Assembly: GCA_963811255.1 (NCBI GenBank)
Contig: CAWEQI010000001.1
Span: 372,001-436,000, forward strand
From: Croceibacterium_B sp963811255
GTDB taxonomy: Bacteria > Pseudomonadota > Alphaproteobacteria > Sphingomonadales > Sphingomonadaceae
Length of the DNA: 64,000 nucleotides
Direction: 5' to 3'
Positions within the stretch are counted from its first letter, which is position 1, and each line of letters starts with the position of its first letter. The position numbers and the translations under genes were made by a program. This document shows positions 8,988 through 17,894 of this stretch, one piece after another. Below the pieces are notes generated by a model. That model did not search any database, was not told where the DNA came from, and saw only the letters and a program-made list of their open reading frames with translations.

Positions 8988-9995
8988 TCACTTGCGCTGG
9001 CTGCGCGGCACGCTGACCGCCGCCGGCCGGCGTTCGAGTTCGATCGGCGCGCCCGAGCCTTTCTCCGCCGGCTTGGCGGGCGCGCTTTCCCCGCTCATCA
9101 CCACGTCGCGAACCAGCTCGCCGATCCCGCCGAGCGAGCCGATCAGCTGGGTTGCCTCGACCGGAAACAGGATCGTCTTGGCGTTCGGACTGGTGGCGAA
9201 CTTGCCAACCGCCTTCGTGTACTCCTGGGCAATGAAGTAGTTGATCGCCTGGTTGCCCGACTGGGCGATCGCCTCGGACACCGAACGGGTCGCCTCGGCT
9301 TCGGCCTGGGCCGCGCGCTCGCGCGCCTCGGCGTCGCGGAAGGCGGCTTCCTTCTTGCCCTCCGCGGAGAGGATTGCCGACTGCTTCTCGCCCTCGGCGC
9401 GCAGAATGCGGCTGGCCCGCTCGCCCTCGGCCTCCAGGATCTCGGCACGCTTCAGGCGCTCGGCCTTCATCTGCCGCGCCATCGCCTCGGAGATATCGAC
9501 CGGCGGACGGATGTCCTTGATCTCGACGCGGGTGATCTTGACGCCCCAGGGCGACGTCGCGTGGTCGACCACGCTCAGCAACCGGGCGTTGATCTCGTCG
9601 CGCTTCGACAGCGTCTCGTCGAGGTCCATGCTTCCCATCACCGTGCGCAGGTTGGTGGTGGTCAGCGCCATGATCGCGGCGAATAGGTTATGCACCTCGT
9701 AAGCCGCCTTGCCGGCGTCGAGCACCTGGAAGAACACCACCGCGTCGACCCCGACCATCGCGTTGTCGCGGGTGATGATCTCCTGTCCGGGGATGTCGAG
9801 CACCTGCTCCATCATGTTGACCTTCTGGCCGACACGATCGACGAACGGCACGATCAGGTGCATCCCGGGCTCGGCGGCGAGCGTGTACTTGCCGAGCCGC
9901 TCGATGGTGTAGACGTACCCCTGGCGGACGACGCGTACGCCCATCATCAGGAAGATGATCGCGACGACGACGATGGCAATCAGCAGCGGTCCCAT
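8988..9995 (-). CDS. qmcA: SPFH/Band 7 (stomatin-like) membrane protein, QmcA type
   Basis: This 335-residue protein has one N-terminal membrane anchor (LLIAIVVVAIIFLMMGV), then the SPFH domain (RQGYVYTIERLGKYT, PGMHLIVPFVDRVGQKVNMM, RDNAMVGVDAVVFFQV). A long Ala/Glu-rich coiled coil follows (AERLKRAEILEAEGERAS and onward), then a proline-rich tail. Order and length fit QmcA/HflC-like stomatin proteins that form large membrane rings and modulate proteases such as FtsH. The ATG at 9995 is preceded by GGGGAGG five bases away. The nfeD gene follows 20 bases downstream on the same strand, which supports a QmcA/NfeD pair. Confidence 0.9.
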   Translation of the reverse strand: MGPLLIAIVVVAIIFLMMGVRVVRQGYVYTIERLGKYTLAAEPGMHLIVPFVDRVGQKVNMMEQVLDIPGQEIITRDNAMVGVDAVVFFQVLDAGKAAYEVHNLFAAIMALTTTNLRTVMGSMDLDETLSKRDEINARLLSVVDHATSPWGVKITRVEIKDIRPPVDISEAMARQMKAERLKRAEILEAEGERASRILRAEGEKQSAILSAEGKKEAAFRDAEARERAAQAEAEATRSVSEAIAQSGNQAINYFIAQEYTKAVGKFATSPNAKTILFPVEATQLIGSLGGIGELVRDVVMSGESAPAKPAEKGSGAPIELERRPAAVSVPRSQRK

Positions 9996-10142
9996 CCCAA
10001 CCTCCCCGTGTTCCCAAACCGCATCGTAGCGCGCGAGGGGGCCGGAGCAAGGAAAAGCGGATCGGCGATTGTGCGCAATCGACGGAGTGCCTAGGCTCGC
10101 CCCGTTCGGACAGAATCAACATACTTGGGAGGGGGTTGGGCA

Positions 10143-11414
10143 ATGCAACGAATGATGGCGCGGATTCTCGGCGCGGCGGTGATCGTGGCGCTCGGCACGA
10201 TGATGGCGCACGGCGCCACGGCGCAGAACACGCCGGCGAAACCGCCGGCACCAGCGCCCGAACGGCGCGCCGGGCCGCCGCCGGTCGTGCCGCTCGGCAC
10301 GGGTCCGTGGGATTATGTCACGCAGAAGGGCAAGATCCATGTCGAGGTCGTCGCCCATCGGCTCGACCATCCATGGTCGATCGCCTTCCTGCCCGACGGC
10401 ACCATGCTAGTGACCGAGCGCGCCGGTCGGCTCAGGGTGATCCGCAACGGCAAGCTCGATCCGGTGGCCGTCGCCGGGCTGCCGCCGATCAACCCGAGCG
10501 GCATCGGCGGGCTGTACGACATCGCGCTGGACCCGCATTTCGCCAGCAACCACTGGCTCTATCTGAGCTACGTCAAACCCGACCCGAAGGACTCCGACCA
10601 AACCACGCTCGCGGTGATGCGCGGGACCTGGGACGGCACCGACCAGCTCAAGGACGTGAAGGACATCTTCATCGCCGACGCGTGGTACGGCAAGCAGCCG
10701 TGGCCCAAGCGCTGCTGCGGCCAGGGCCCGGCTTACGGCAGCTGGGGCGGGCGGCTGCTGTTCGGGCGCGACGGCAGGCTCTACGTCACCAGCGGCGACC
10801 GGAATTACGGCGAGATGGTCCAGCACCCTGACAACGACTTCGGCAAGATCATGCGCATCAACGCCGACGGCACGATCCCCAAAGACAACCCGTTCGTCGG
10901 CAAGCCGGGCTGGAAGCCGGAGATCTGGACCACCGGCCACCGCAATCCGCTGGGGCTGACCATCAACTCGGCCACGGGCAAGATGTGGGAAACCGAGTTC
11001 GGTCCGCGTGGCGGCGACGAATTGAACCTGATCGAAAAGGGCAAGAACTACGGCTGGATCGACGTCACCCAGGGCCATCACTACAACGGCGAGCCGGCCA
11101 AGGGGATCAAGAACGTGCCCGGGATGACCGACCCGGTGCTCGACTTCGGCCCGCCCTCGCTCAACCCCGGCAATCCGCTGTTCTACCACGGCAGCAAGTT
11201 CCCCGCATGGGAGGGCGACCTGCTGCTGCCGAGCTATACCAAGGGCCTGCTGGTGTTCGCCACCAAGGACGGCATGCCAACGGGCGATCCCGAGTACCTG
11301 CTCGGCGACCTCAAGCAGCGGCTGCGCGACGCCAAGGTCGGGCCGGACGGGGCGCTGTACCTGACCACCGACGAAACCGACGGCGCGGTACTCAAGGTGA
11401 CGCCCGGCGGCTGA
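10143..11414 (+). CDS. PQQ-dependent aldose sugar dehydrogenase (glucose/sorbosone dehydrogenase family)
   Basis: This is a 423-residue secreted protein. The ATG at 10143 follows a strong GGGAGGGGG element. Residues 1-32 form a Sec signal peptide (RILGAAVIVALGTMMAHGATA), then a proline-rich linker. The body is a beta-propeller of the soluble-glucose-dehydrogenase type: LDHPWSIAFLPDGTMLVTER, GGLYDIALDPHFASNHWLYL, GGRLLFGRDGRLYVTSGDRN, TTGHRNPLGLTI and GGDELNLIEKGKNYGW. The last two carry the His/Arg and Asp/Asn residues used for PQQ and Ca binding in YliI-type aldose dehydrogenases. It should oxidise the anomeric carbon of periplasmic aldoses. An unusual CCGQG segment near residue 198 could form a vicinal disulfide. 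It stands alone, with a terminator downstream. Confidence 0.88.
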   Translation: MQRMMARILGAAVIVALGTMMAHGATAQNTPAKPPAPAPERRAGPPPVVPLGTGPWDYVTQKGKIHVEVVAHRLDHPWSIAFLPDGTMLVTERAGRLRVIRNGKLDPVAVAGLPPINPSGIGGLYDIALDPHFASNHWLYLSYVKPDPKDSDQTTLAVMRGTWDGTDQLKDVKDIFIADAWYGKQPWPKRCCGQGPAYGSWGGRLLFGRDGRLYVTSGDRNYGEMVQHPDNDFGKIMRINADGTIPKDNPFVGKPGWKPEIWTTGHRNPLGLTINSATGKMWETEFGPRGGDELNLIEKGKNYGWIDVTQGHHYNGEPAKGIKNVPGMTDPVLDFGPPSLNPGNPLFYHGSKFPAWEGDLLLPSYTKGLLVFATKDGMPTGDPEYLLGDLKQRLRDAKVGPDGALYLTTDETDGAVLKVTPGG

Positions 11415-11427
11415 GCATGCACACCTT

Positions 11428-11458
11428 GCCCTCTCCCCTTCAGGGGAGAGGGCTTTTT
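11428..11458 (+). terminator. Rho-independent terminator of the sugar dehydrogenase gene
   Basis: A perfect 11-bp inverted repeat (GCCCTCTCCCC / GGGGAGAGGGC) with the tetraloop TTCA is followed directly by TTTTT. It lies 14 bases after the stop of the sugar dehydrogenase gene and just before the end of the convergent gene. The T-run is on the plus-strand side only, so it acts on the rightward transcript. Confidence 0.93.
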
Positions 11459-11462
11459 GCCG

Positions 11463-12260
11463 CTACTCTGCGCCTTCGCCCTTGGCGATGCGATCGTTGG
11501 CCATCGCCAGGGTCATCGCCGCGGGGTCGTTCGACGGTGTTGAATAGAGCGTGCGCAGGAAGGTCCAGTCGGCCGGCGTCAGCCCGCCGGGCTTGTCCGC
11601 GCCGGCATCGAACAGGTGCAGGATGGTGGTGTGGAGCGCGGGAACCTTGTCCGGGGAATGGTCAGCCAGCGCTCGCATCGTCGCATAGTCGGCCAACTGA
11701 GTGACCGAGAGGCCCCGGACCGCCGACGGCTCGATCAGCACCATCGCCGAGATGATGTCACGGCGAGTCGCCTTGTAAATCTTCGAATGAGCCATCTGCT
11801 CATGAAACTCGGGCAGGTCGGTCAGATTCTCACGCCGGGGGACCATCAGCCCGTCGCGCGTGCGCACCTCGATTCGAGCCCAACTGCGCACCGGGCCGGG
11901 TGCGTCGAGCAGCGCCTCGCGCCGGCTCTTGTCGAGCTCGTGCAGCAAGTATGGGCGCCGTTCCATCAAACCTTTGAGGAAGGCGCGCGGATCGTCCATC
12001 ACCGCCACGATCACGTTGGGCTGACAGGTCTGCGGATCGGCCAAGCGCAGGCCGAGCATGGTCGCATTCTGGCGGATCAGGCCGACGATGTCCTGCGCCT
12101 GCTCGGTCTTGATGCCGATCACGCCCGGGCACAGCGGGTCCTGGAATCGCGCCAGCGGTACGTCGCGATCGGCGCCGCCGAACACCTGCGCGGCGGCCGG
12201 AGCGGAGACGAGCAGCGCCGCGGCGGCGGCGAGCAGCGGGGCGAGGCGGCGGCGTGACAC
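11463..12260 (-). CDS. Secreted hypothetical protein
   Basis: From the GTG at 12260, which has GGAG eight bases upstream, the product is 265 residues. The extended frame reaches an ATG at 12368, but the shorter form gives a clean signal peptide (VSRRRLAPLLAAAAALLVSA, cleaved near PAAAQVF), so I choose it. The mature part has two cysteines that could pair (DPLCPGV and PQTCQPN). It includes the motif IVAVMDDPRAFLKGLMERRP and the conserved-looking stretch SAMVLIEPSAVRGLSVTQLADYA, with helical content and no metal or nucleotide motifs I can name. It is probably periplasmic. I do not recognise the family and give no function. Confidence 0.7.
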   Translation of the reverse strand: MSRRRLAPLLAAAAALLVSAPAAAQVFGGADRDVPLARFQDPLCPGVIGIKTEQAQDIVGLIRQNATMLGLRLADPQTCQPNVIVAVMDDPRAFLKGLMERRPYLLHELDKSRREALLDAPGPVRSWARIEVRTRDGLMVPRRENLTDLPEFHEQMAHSKIYKATRRDIISAMVLIEPSAVRGLSVTQLADYATMRALADHSPDKVPALHTTILHLFDAGADKPGGLTPADWTFLRTLYSTPSNDPAAMTLAMANDRIAKGEGAE

Positions 12261-12356
12261 GGGGCGAACTCCAGCAAAGGCGTTAGACGGCCGATTATCC
12301 TCCTTCCGGCGAGGTCCGGCAAGGGTGGACAGGAGCGCCGACCGCACGAAGCTAAA

Positions 12357-12506
12357 ATGTCCGTTCAATCTTCGGGCGACGCCAACGCAATGCTCCGCTT
12401 ACTCATTTGGACTCGTTTGAGCATCATTAGTAACTATTTGATTTTAAGTTCGAAATGCCCCGTAAATTATCTTGCAACAGGTGCGCGCAAGGCGCAGGAC
12501 TCGGGT
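12357..12506 (+). promoter_or_regulatory. AT-rich leader upstream of the Crp/Fnr regulator
   Basis: This stretch is clearly richer in A+T than its surroundings, especially 12405-12475 (TTTGGACTCGTTTGAGC, then ATTAGTAACTATTTGATTTT). It lies between the divergent secreted-protein gene and the start I chose for the regulator. A frame-open extension of the regulator runs through it, but the encoded residues resemble no family, which suggests untranslated promoter DNA. TTGAGC near 12416 could be a -35 element; I cannot fix a -10. Confidence 0.4.
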
Positions 12507-13223
12507 GTGTTGACCATCCACTCTCCTCTCGTCACGCACGTCGAACTGAGCGCCGGCGAGGTGAACCTCATCCACGCGGCCACGTCGAAGATGGTCCGCA
12601 CCTGCGCGGCGCATCACGACATCGTCCGAGAGGGCGACGTGCCGCGCTCGGTCAAGGTGATCCTCGACGGCTGGGCGATGCGTTACAAGCAGTTGCCCGA
12701 CGGCCGCCGGCAGATCCTCGCGCTGATGATCCCCGGCGACATCGGCGGCGGCAACGCGTTCATCGGCGACGCGATGGATCATTCGATCTGCGCGCTGACG
12801 ACGCTGCGCTACGCCGAGGTCTCGCAACCCGATTTCGATACATTGGTGGAAAGCTCGCCGCGCATCGCCAAGGCACTGTGGTGGAACTCGCTGGTTATGG
12901 TCTCGATCCAGCGTGAATGGACCACCAACATCGGCCGGCGCCAGGCTTACGAGCGGATCGCCCACCTGCTGTGCGAGACGTTCGCCCGCCTCCATGCGAT
13001 GGGGCTGACCCGCGGCGATTCGTGCGATTTTCCGCTGACCCAGACCGACATCGCCGACGCCACCGGGCTGACCCCGGTGCACGTCAACCGGATGATCCAG
13101 GCGCTGCGCCACGACGGCCTAGTCGAGCTGCGCGACCGACGGCTGCAATTGCGCAACCCGGCCAGGCTGCGCCAAGTGGCGATGTTCAGCCCGGCTTACC
13201 TGCACCTGCAACGGCGAGGCTAG
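12507..13223 (+). CDS. Crp/Fnr family transcriptional regulator
   Basis: The GTG at 12507 has AGGA seven bases upstream and gives 238 residues, the usual size for this family; the longer open frame back to 12357 adds unrelated sequence. The N-terminal cyclic-nucleotide-binding-like domain includes HHDIVREGDVPRSVKVILDG, DGRRQILALMIPGDIGG and SICALTTLRYAEV. The C-terminal helix-turn-helix is FPLTQTDIADATGLTPVHVN followed by RMIQALRHDGLVEL, the classic HTH_Crp_2 recognition helix. It lacks an Fnr-like N-terminal cysteine cluster, so it is probably not an oxygen-sensing Fe-S regulator. Related single-domain regulators are numerous in sphingomonads. The signal and targets are unknown. Confidence 0.88.
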   Translation: MLTIHSPLVTHVELSAGEVNLIHAATSKMVRTCAAHHDIVREGDVPRSVKVILDGWAMRYKQLPDGRRQILALMIPGDIGGGNAFIGDAMDHSICALTTLRYAEVSQPDFDTLVESSPRIAKALWWNSLVMVSIQREWTTNIGRRQAYERIAHLLCETFARLHAMGLTRGDSCDFPLTQTDIADATGLTPVHVNRMIQALRHDGLVELRDRRLQLRNPARLRQVAMFSPAYLHLQRRG

Positions 13224-13648
13224 GGCCTCTGAAGGTGCCGCCGTTCGAACGCCGAGATGCGCGCCAGCAGCGCGGTCGATTCTCCTAGGGCTTTGTAAAC
13301 CTCGTCGAACGAGGCGCGCAGGTCGGAGCGGGCGGTGCTCGCGCGGCGATGGGTTTCTTCCAGCCGGCGGATGAGCACTGCGTTTGAACGCGCCGGATTC
13401 ACGGCAGACGGGCGGCAGTCGTCGAGCAGCTCCGAAAAGTCGAGTCGGAACAGCTCGGCGCCGTTCTCGCTATCAACCAGAAAGGCGCAGCGGCTGGCGT
13501 CGCAGCGCGCGGTCAGCAGTTCGGGCCACATCGCGCGGGCGGCGGCGACCGCTTCGAGATAAGCCTCCTCGGTCCCGGGGAGCTCGAGGCCCGAGTTGTC
13601 GTCGGAGCGGCATTCGCCGTCGAAAAAGTGAAAGAAAAACTTGGCCAT
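13220..13648 (-). CDS. Hypothetical protein with DUF6894-like N-terminus
   Basis: This is a 142-residue soluble protein. It begins MAKFFFHFFDGECRSDDNSG, and ELPGTEEAYLEAVAAARAMW follows. The aromatic FxFHxxDG start followed by an Asp-Gly and an Ala-rich helix is the pattern of the small alphaproteobacterial proteins grouped as DUF6894. A second part from about residue 80 (RRLEETHRRASTARSDLRAS) is an Arg/Ala-rich helix likely to form a coiled coil. The stop overlaps the stop of the convergent Crp/Fnr gene by four bases. Function unknown; such proteins are often seen near stress or chemotaxis-like genes, but that link is weak. Confidence 0.65.
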   Translation of the reverse strand: MAKFFFHFFDGECRSDDNSGLELPGTEEAYLEAVAAARAMWPELLTARCDASRCAFLVDSENGAELFRLDFSELLDDCRPSAVNPARSNAVLIRRLEETHRRASTARSDLRASFDEVYKALGESTALLARISAFERRHLQRP

Positions 13649-13803
13649 CTCGACTCCGTCCTAACAACGCGACGTTGTCCCCGCATGAACGAATATCGTC
13701 GGCGATGGTTCACTGGTCAATAAATTGCGTTACAGCGTAATTTCGCTCCGGCCCGCGCGGGCCACGCTTGCGCGCCAAGGCCGCCCGAATGCGGAGAAGC
13801 CGA

Positions 13804-16455
13804 ATGCCGGACACAGACCCACCGATCGCCCGCGGCGAAGGGCCGACGCCGGTCTGTGCGATTGGCGCCTCGGCCGGTGGGATCAAGGCGCTGCAGCAGT
13901 TCTTCGGCCACGTCGATCCACACCTGGGGATGGCCTACGTCGTCATCCTCCACCTCGCGCCCGACTAGCAAGCTGAGCGAAATCCTCTCCGCCTCGACCG
14001 AAATGCCAGTGCACCAGGTGGCCGACACCCCCAAGCTCGAGCCGGATTGCGTGTACGTCATTGCCCCCGACCGCGAGCTGGTGATCGAAGGCGACTGCAT
14101 CCGGTCGCGCGATTTCGCCGAGCCGCGCGGTCTGCGCGCGCCGATCGACAAGTTCTTCGAATCGGTCGCCGAGGCGCGCGGCGACGGCATCGCCGTGATC
14201 CTGACCGGGGCCGGCTCCGACGGGGCGGTCGGCGTCGCCCGGACTGAAGGAAGCCGGCGGCGTGATCCTGGTGCAGGACCCGCAGGAGGCCGAGTTCCCG
14301 ATGATGCCGCGCAGCGCCATCGCCACCGGGGTGGCCGATTTCGTCGAGCCCGTCGCGATGCTGACCCAGCGGATCGCCGAAGTGCTGCACAGCAAGCGGG
14401 CGCTGGTGGCGACCGCCGAGGAAGAGGCCGAGCAGCAGGTCGCCAGGATCGTCGCCTTTCTCCGCGCCCGCACCGGGCACGACTTCGCCAGCTACAAGGG
14501 CGCGACGGTGCGCCGGCGGATCGGCCGGCGGATGCAGGTGACCCGGCAGGACAGCCTCGCCGCTTACGTCAGGTATCTCACTGAGAACCCGGAGGAAGCG
14601 CAGGAGCTGTTCGCCGACCTGCTGATTTCGGTGACTTCGTTCTTCCGCGACTCCATGGCGTTCGCCAAGCTCGCAGAGACGGTGATCCCGTCCTTGTTCG
14701 AGATGTGCAGTTCCGACGACACCATTCGCGTGTGGGCGGTCGGCTGCGCCACCGGCGAGGAAGCCTATTCGCTCGCCATCCTGCTGCTCGAAGAAAGGGA
14801 ACGGCAGGCGGCGAGCCCGAGCATCCAGATCTTCGCCAGCGACCTCGACGACGGGGCGCTCGCCACCGCCCGCGAGGGGCGCTATCCGCGGGCGATCGAG
14901 GCCGACCTCAGCGAAGACCGGCTGCAGCGCTTCTTCGTCCAGGAAATCGAGCATTACCGGGTGCGCAAGGAAGTGCGCGACACGGTGCTGTTCGCCCACC
15001 ACAGCGCGCTGAAAGACCCGCCCTTCATGCGCATGCACCTGGTGGTCTGCCGCAACCTGCTGATCTATCTCGAACGCGAGCTGCAGCAGCAATTGCTGGC
15101 GCTATTCCACTATTCGCTGCGGCCCGGCGGTTACCTGTTCCTCGGCTCGGCCGAGAGCGCCGACGCCCGGCCCGAGCTGTTCGCGCCATACGATCGCGAC
15201 GCCCGCATCTACACCGCCAAGCCGCGCAGCAAGAATTCGCTCGAGCTGCTCAGTCAGCTGCCCCGCGAGCACCGGATGGACCTGCCCTCGCAGCGCCGCG
15301 ACGGGCGCCGCGACCGGTCGCCGATGGGCACCCACGCCGGCACGCTCGAGAAGGTCGCGCCGCCGAGCGTGCTGGTCGACGAGGAGCACCGCATCGTCAA
15401 CCTGTCGGCCAACGCCGGGCGGTTCATCCTGCCGCCCGAAGGGCCGCTGAGCCAGGAGCTGCCGGACCTCGTGCGCCCCGAGCTGCGGGCCGAGCTGAGA
15501 AGCGCGCTGCACCGCGCGTTCAGCGCCCGGGAATCGACCATCACCCTGCCGGTCAACGTCGCCTTCAACGGCGGCCATCACCGGGTAGCGATGTATGTAT
15601 GTCGCCCCGACGGAGGAGGGGCCGACGGAGGCGCCGCTGGCGCTGGTCACCTTCATGGACGGCGGCGAAGCGCACGAGCCGGTCGATCTCGGCGAGGATG
15701 TGACCGCCGCCCGCGGCACGGCCGAGATCCGCCATCTGCGGGAAGAACTGCGGACCGCGCAGGAACGCCTCAGCGCCAGCCGCCGCGAGCACGAAAGCTC
15801 GATTCAGGAGCTGCGCATCGCCAACGAGGAGCTGCAGTCGGTCAACGAGGAATACCGCTCGACCGCCGAGGAGCTGGAGACCAGCAAGGAGGAGCTGCAG
15901 TCGATCAACGAGGAGCTGCAGACGGTTAATGCCGAGCTGAAGAACAAGCTCGACAACGTCGCCAACGCGCACTCGGACCTGCAGAACCTGATCTACGCCA
16001 CCGAGATCGCCACGCTGTTCCTCGATTCGGAATTGCGCATCCGCATGCTGACCCCGGCGATCGAGAAGCTGTTCAGCATCACCGACGCCGACGTCGGCCG
16101 GCCGATCACCGACTTCAGCCATCAGCTCGCCTACGAGAGAGTCGAGGGCGACGCGCACAAAGTCCTGCAAACGCTCGAGCCGGTCGAGAGCGAGGTGGAG
16201 ACGCGCGACCAACGCTGGCTGATGATGCGCATCCGCCCCTATCGGACGATCGAGGACCGCATCGACGGCGTGGTGCTGAGCTTCGTCGACATCACCGATC
16301 GCCGCCAGGCCGAACAGCGCCTGCGCGAGGCCGAGGCGCACCATCGCCGGCTGCTCGACAAGCTCGAGGAAGCCGCGGTGAAGCTCGGCGCCGACCCCAA
16401 GAAGCTGGAGCAGGCACGCAAACGACTGACGGCCGAGCTGAAAGGCAAGACCTGA
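13804..16455 (+). pseudogene. CheB-CheR-PAS hybrid signalling protein, broken by three frameshifts
   Basis: Read across frames this is one protein of about 880 residues. The ATG at 13804 follows GGAG. The CheB methylesterase part has all three catalytic residues: Ser in IGASAGGIKAL, His in VVILHLAPD, Asp in TGAGSDGAVG. The CheR methyltransferase part follows (YKGATVRRRIGRRMQ, SVTSFFRD, the SAM motif GCATGEEAYSLAI, CRNLLIYL), then a long coiled coil (ELRIANEELQSVNEEYRSTA) and a PAS domain ending in SFVDITDRRQAEQ. No histidine-kinase domain follows. The frame changes near 13966 (one base gained or two lost), at 14243 (one extra A) and at 15591-15603 (extra TATG in a TATG repeat). As written no full-length protein can be made. 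Confidence 0.85.
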
Positions 16456-16459
16456 CGGG

Positions 16460-17794
16460 TTAGACGGTTGCGAAGGCCTTCGCGTGTGCGCGGACGAGGG
16501 CGTTGACCGCTTTGTCGCTGTCGAAGCCGCCGTACCAGCCTTGCGGCTCGTGCGGTGGATCGCCCATGTACTGCGTGTCGCCGGGATGGAACCGGTGGTC
16601 CGGGTGCTGCGCGCGGGCTTCGCCCGTCCAGGCCCAGAAGTTCGTCCCCTGCACAGGGCCGCCGGCGGCCAGGCTGGCCTCGGCGGCGCCGTAGATCAGC
16701 CGGTAATAGCGCTCGCGGAAGGTTGTCGGGACGCTCGGATCGTACAGCTCGCCGTCGCGCGGGAAGCCGAATTCTTCGAACACCAGCGGCTTGCCCGCCC
16801 GGCGAGCCACGCGAACGTGAGTCTCGACATAGTCGACCACCTTGGCCCTGCCCGCCCCCCACGTCCCGGCCAGGTTCTTGCCGTCGACCCAGCCCCAGTT
16901 GAGCGGCCAGACGTGGGCGGTGACATAATCGATGTTCTGGTGCGCGCGAGCGACGATGGCGGTGTTGCCGTCGGTGGCGACCGTGCCTTCCATTCCGAGG
17001 GAGACGAGATGGTTCGGGTCGAGCGAGCGGATCAGCGCGGCGCTGTCGTCGATCCACTTGTAATAGGCCGGCAGGATCGCCTGCATCACCGCCGGCGAAA
17101 CGCCCGGGCGCGGCTCGTTGGCGAGTTGCCAGGCCATCAGCGTGGGGTCGTCGCGATAGGCGACGCCGGTCACGCTGTTGGTGCGGGTGACGAGCATCCG
17201 CACGTAGCCGAAGAAGCGCTTCACCGCCGCGGCGTTGGCGTAGAACGCGCTCACAGCATCGGGGAACGCCGGCCACGGGCGGGCGGGATCGTCCTTGTTG
17301 GTGTATGTGCCGGTCTGCCAGTAAAGCCGGCTCATCATCCCGCCCGACCATTCCCAGAAGTTGGTCAGGTAGAGCACGGCGGTCATGCCGCGCTTGGCGA
17401 GTTCGGCCATCGCGTGGTCGAGGCCTTCGAGCAGCGCGGTGTTGGGCGTGCCGTCCTGCACTTCGAAACCCGGCTTGATGCTGTTCCTGACCGGGCTTTC
17501 CTCGGCCCCGGCGAGCAGGCGGACGTTGCCGACGCCGATCGCCTGCAGCCGATCGAGTTCGCGGCCCAGGCGCGCGCGGTCGCCGTAGCTAGCGGCGCTG
17601 CCGAGCCAGGCGAGATACCAGGCGTTCGCGCCGGCAAAGCGATAAGGCTGACCGCCGCGGGTGAAGCGCATGCCGTCCCGGCGGACGTAGCGGTCGTTCC
17701 CCGCGGCCGGCGCTGCCGTGCATGCGGCCACTCCGGCGGCGCCGATGCCGGCGAGCAGCATGCGCCGATCGAACGCGAAATCCTTCAGCTCCAT
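16460..17794 (-). CDS. GH5 beta-mannanase-like lipoprotein or Tat-exported glycoside hydrolase
   Basis: From the ATG at 17794, preceded by GGGGGAAGGGA, the product has 444 residues. The N-terminus combines an Arg pair (FDRRMLLAGIGAAGVAAC) with a possible lipobox ending in Cys, so it is exported and perhaps lipid-anchored. The catalytic domain has GH5 marks: GQPYRFAGANAWYL, the acid/base Glu in MAWQLANEPRP, THVWPL-like AHVWPLNWGW, the nucleophile Glu in KPLVFEEFGFPRDG, and GTNFWAWTGEARA. These match the mannan endo-1,4-beta-mannosidase branch. It is transcribed divergently from the GH3 gene, with a LacI-type operator 31 bases upstream of its start, so mannan or mixed hemicellulose cleavage appears to be in the xylan regulon. 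Confidence 0.85.
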   Translation of the reverse strand: MELKDFAFDRRMLLAGIGAAGVAACTAAPAAGNDRYVRRDGMRFTRGGQPYRFAGANAWYLAWLGSAASYGDRARLGRELDRLQAIGVGNVRLLAGAEESPVRNSIKPGFEVQDGTPNTALLEGLDHAMAELAKRGMTAVLYLTNFWEWSGGMMSRLYWQTGTYTNKDDPARPWPAFPDAVSAFYANAAAVKRFFGYVRMLVTRTNSVTGVAYRDDPTLMAWQLANEPRPGVSPAVMQAILPAYYKWIDDSAALIRSLDPNHLVSLGMEGTVATDGNTAIVARAHQNIDYVTAHVWPLNWGWVDGKNLAGTWGAGRAKVVDYVETHVRVARRAGKPLVFEEFGFPRDGELYDPSVPTTFRERYYRLIYGAAEASLAAGGPVQGTNFWAWTGEARAQHPDHRFHPGDTQYMGDPPHEPQGWYGGFDSDKAVNALVRAHAKAFATV

Positions 17795-17824
17795 TCCCTT
17801 CCCCCAGCACTCTTGCATCGGGCC

Positions 17825-17840
17825 ATGATAGCGCTACCAT
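17825..17840. promoter_or_regulatory. XylR-type operator 1
   Basis: ATGATAGCGCTACCAT is a 16-bp palindrome with one mismatched pair; one further flanking C/G pair extends the symmetry. The CG-centred AGCGCT core is typical of LacI-family operators. It lies between the divergent GH5 mannanase-like gene (start 17794) and the GH3-esterase-GH5 unit (start 17895), so one site can control both. Four other copies occur at heads of units in the window. Confidence 0.85.
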
Positions 17841-17894
17841 GCCGTGCAGGCCGCGACAAATCCGGGAAGGGTGCGGCACGAGGGGGAGAGGCCG

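Noticed and set aside
12357..12506. Extended N-terminus of the Crp/Fnr regulator
   Set aside because: AT-rich, no family similarity, and a good GTG start with AGGA spacing follows at 12507.
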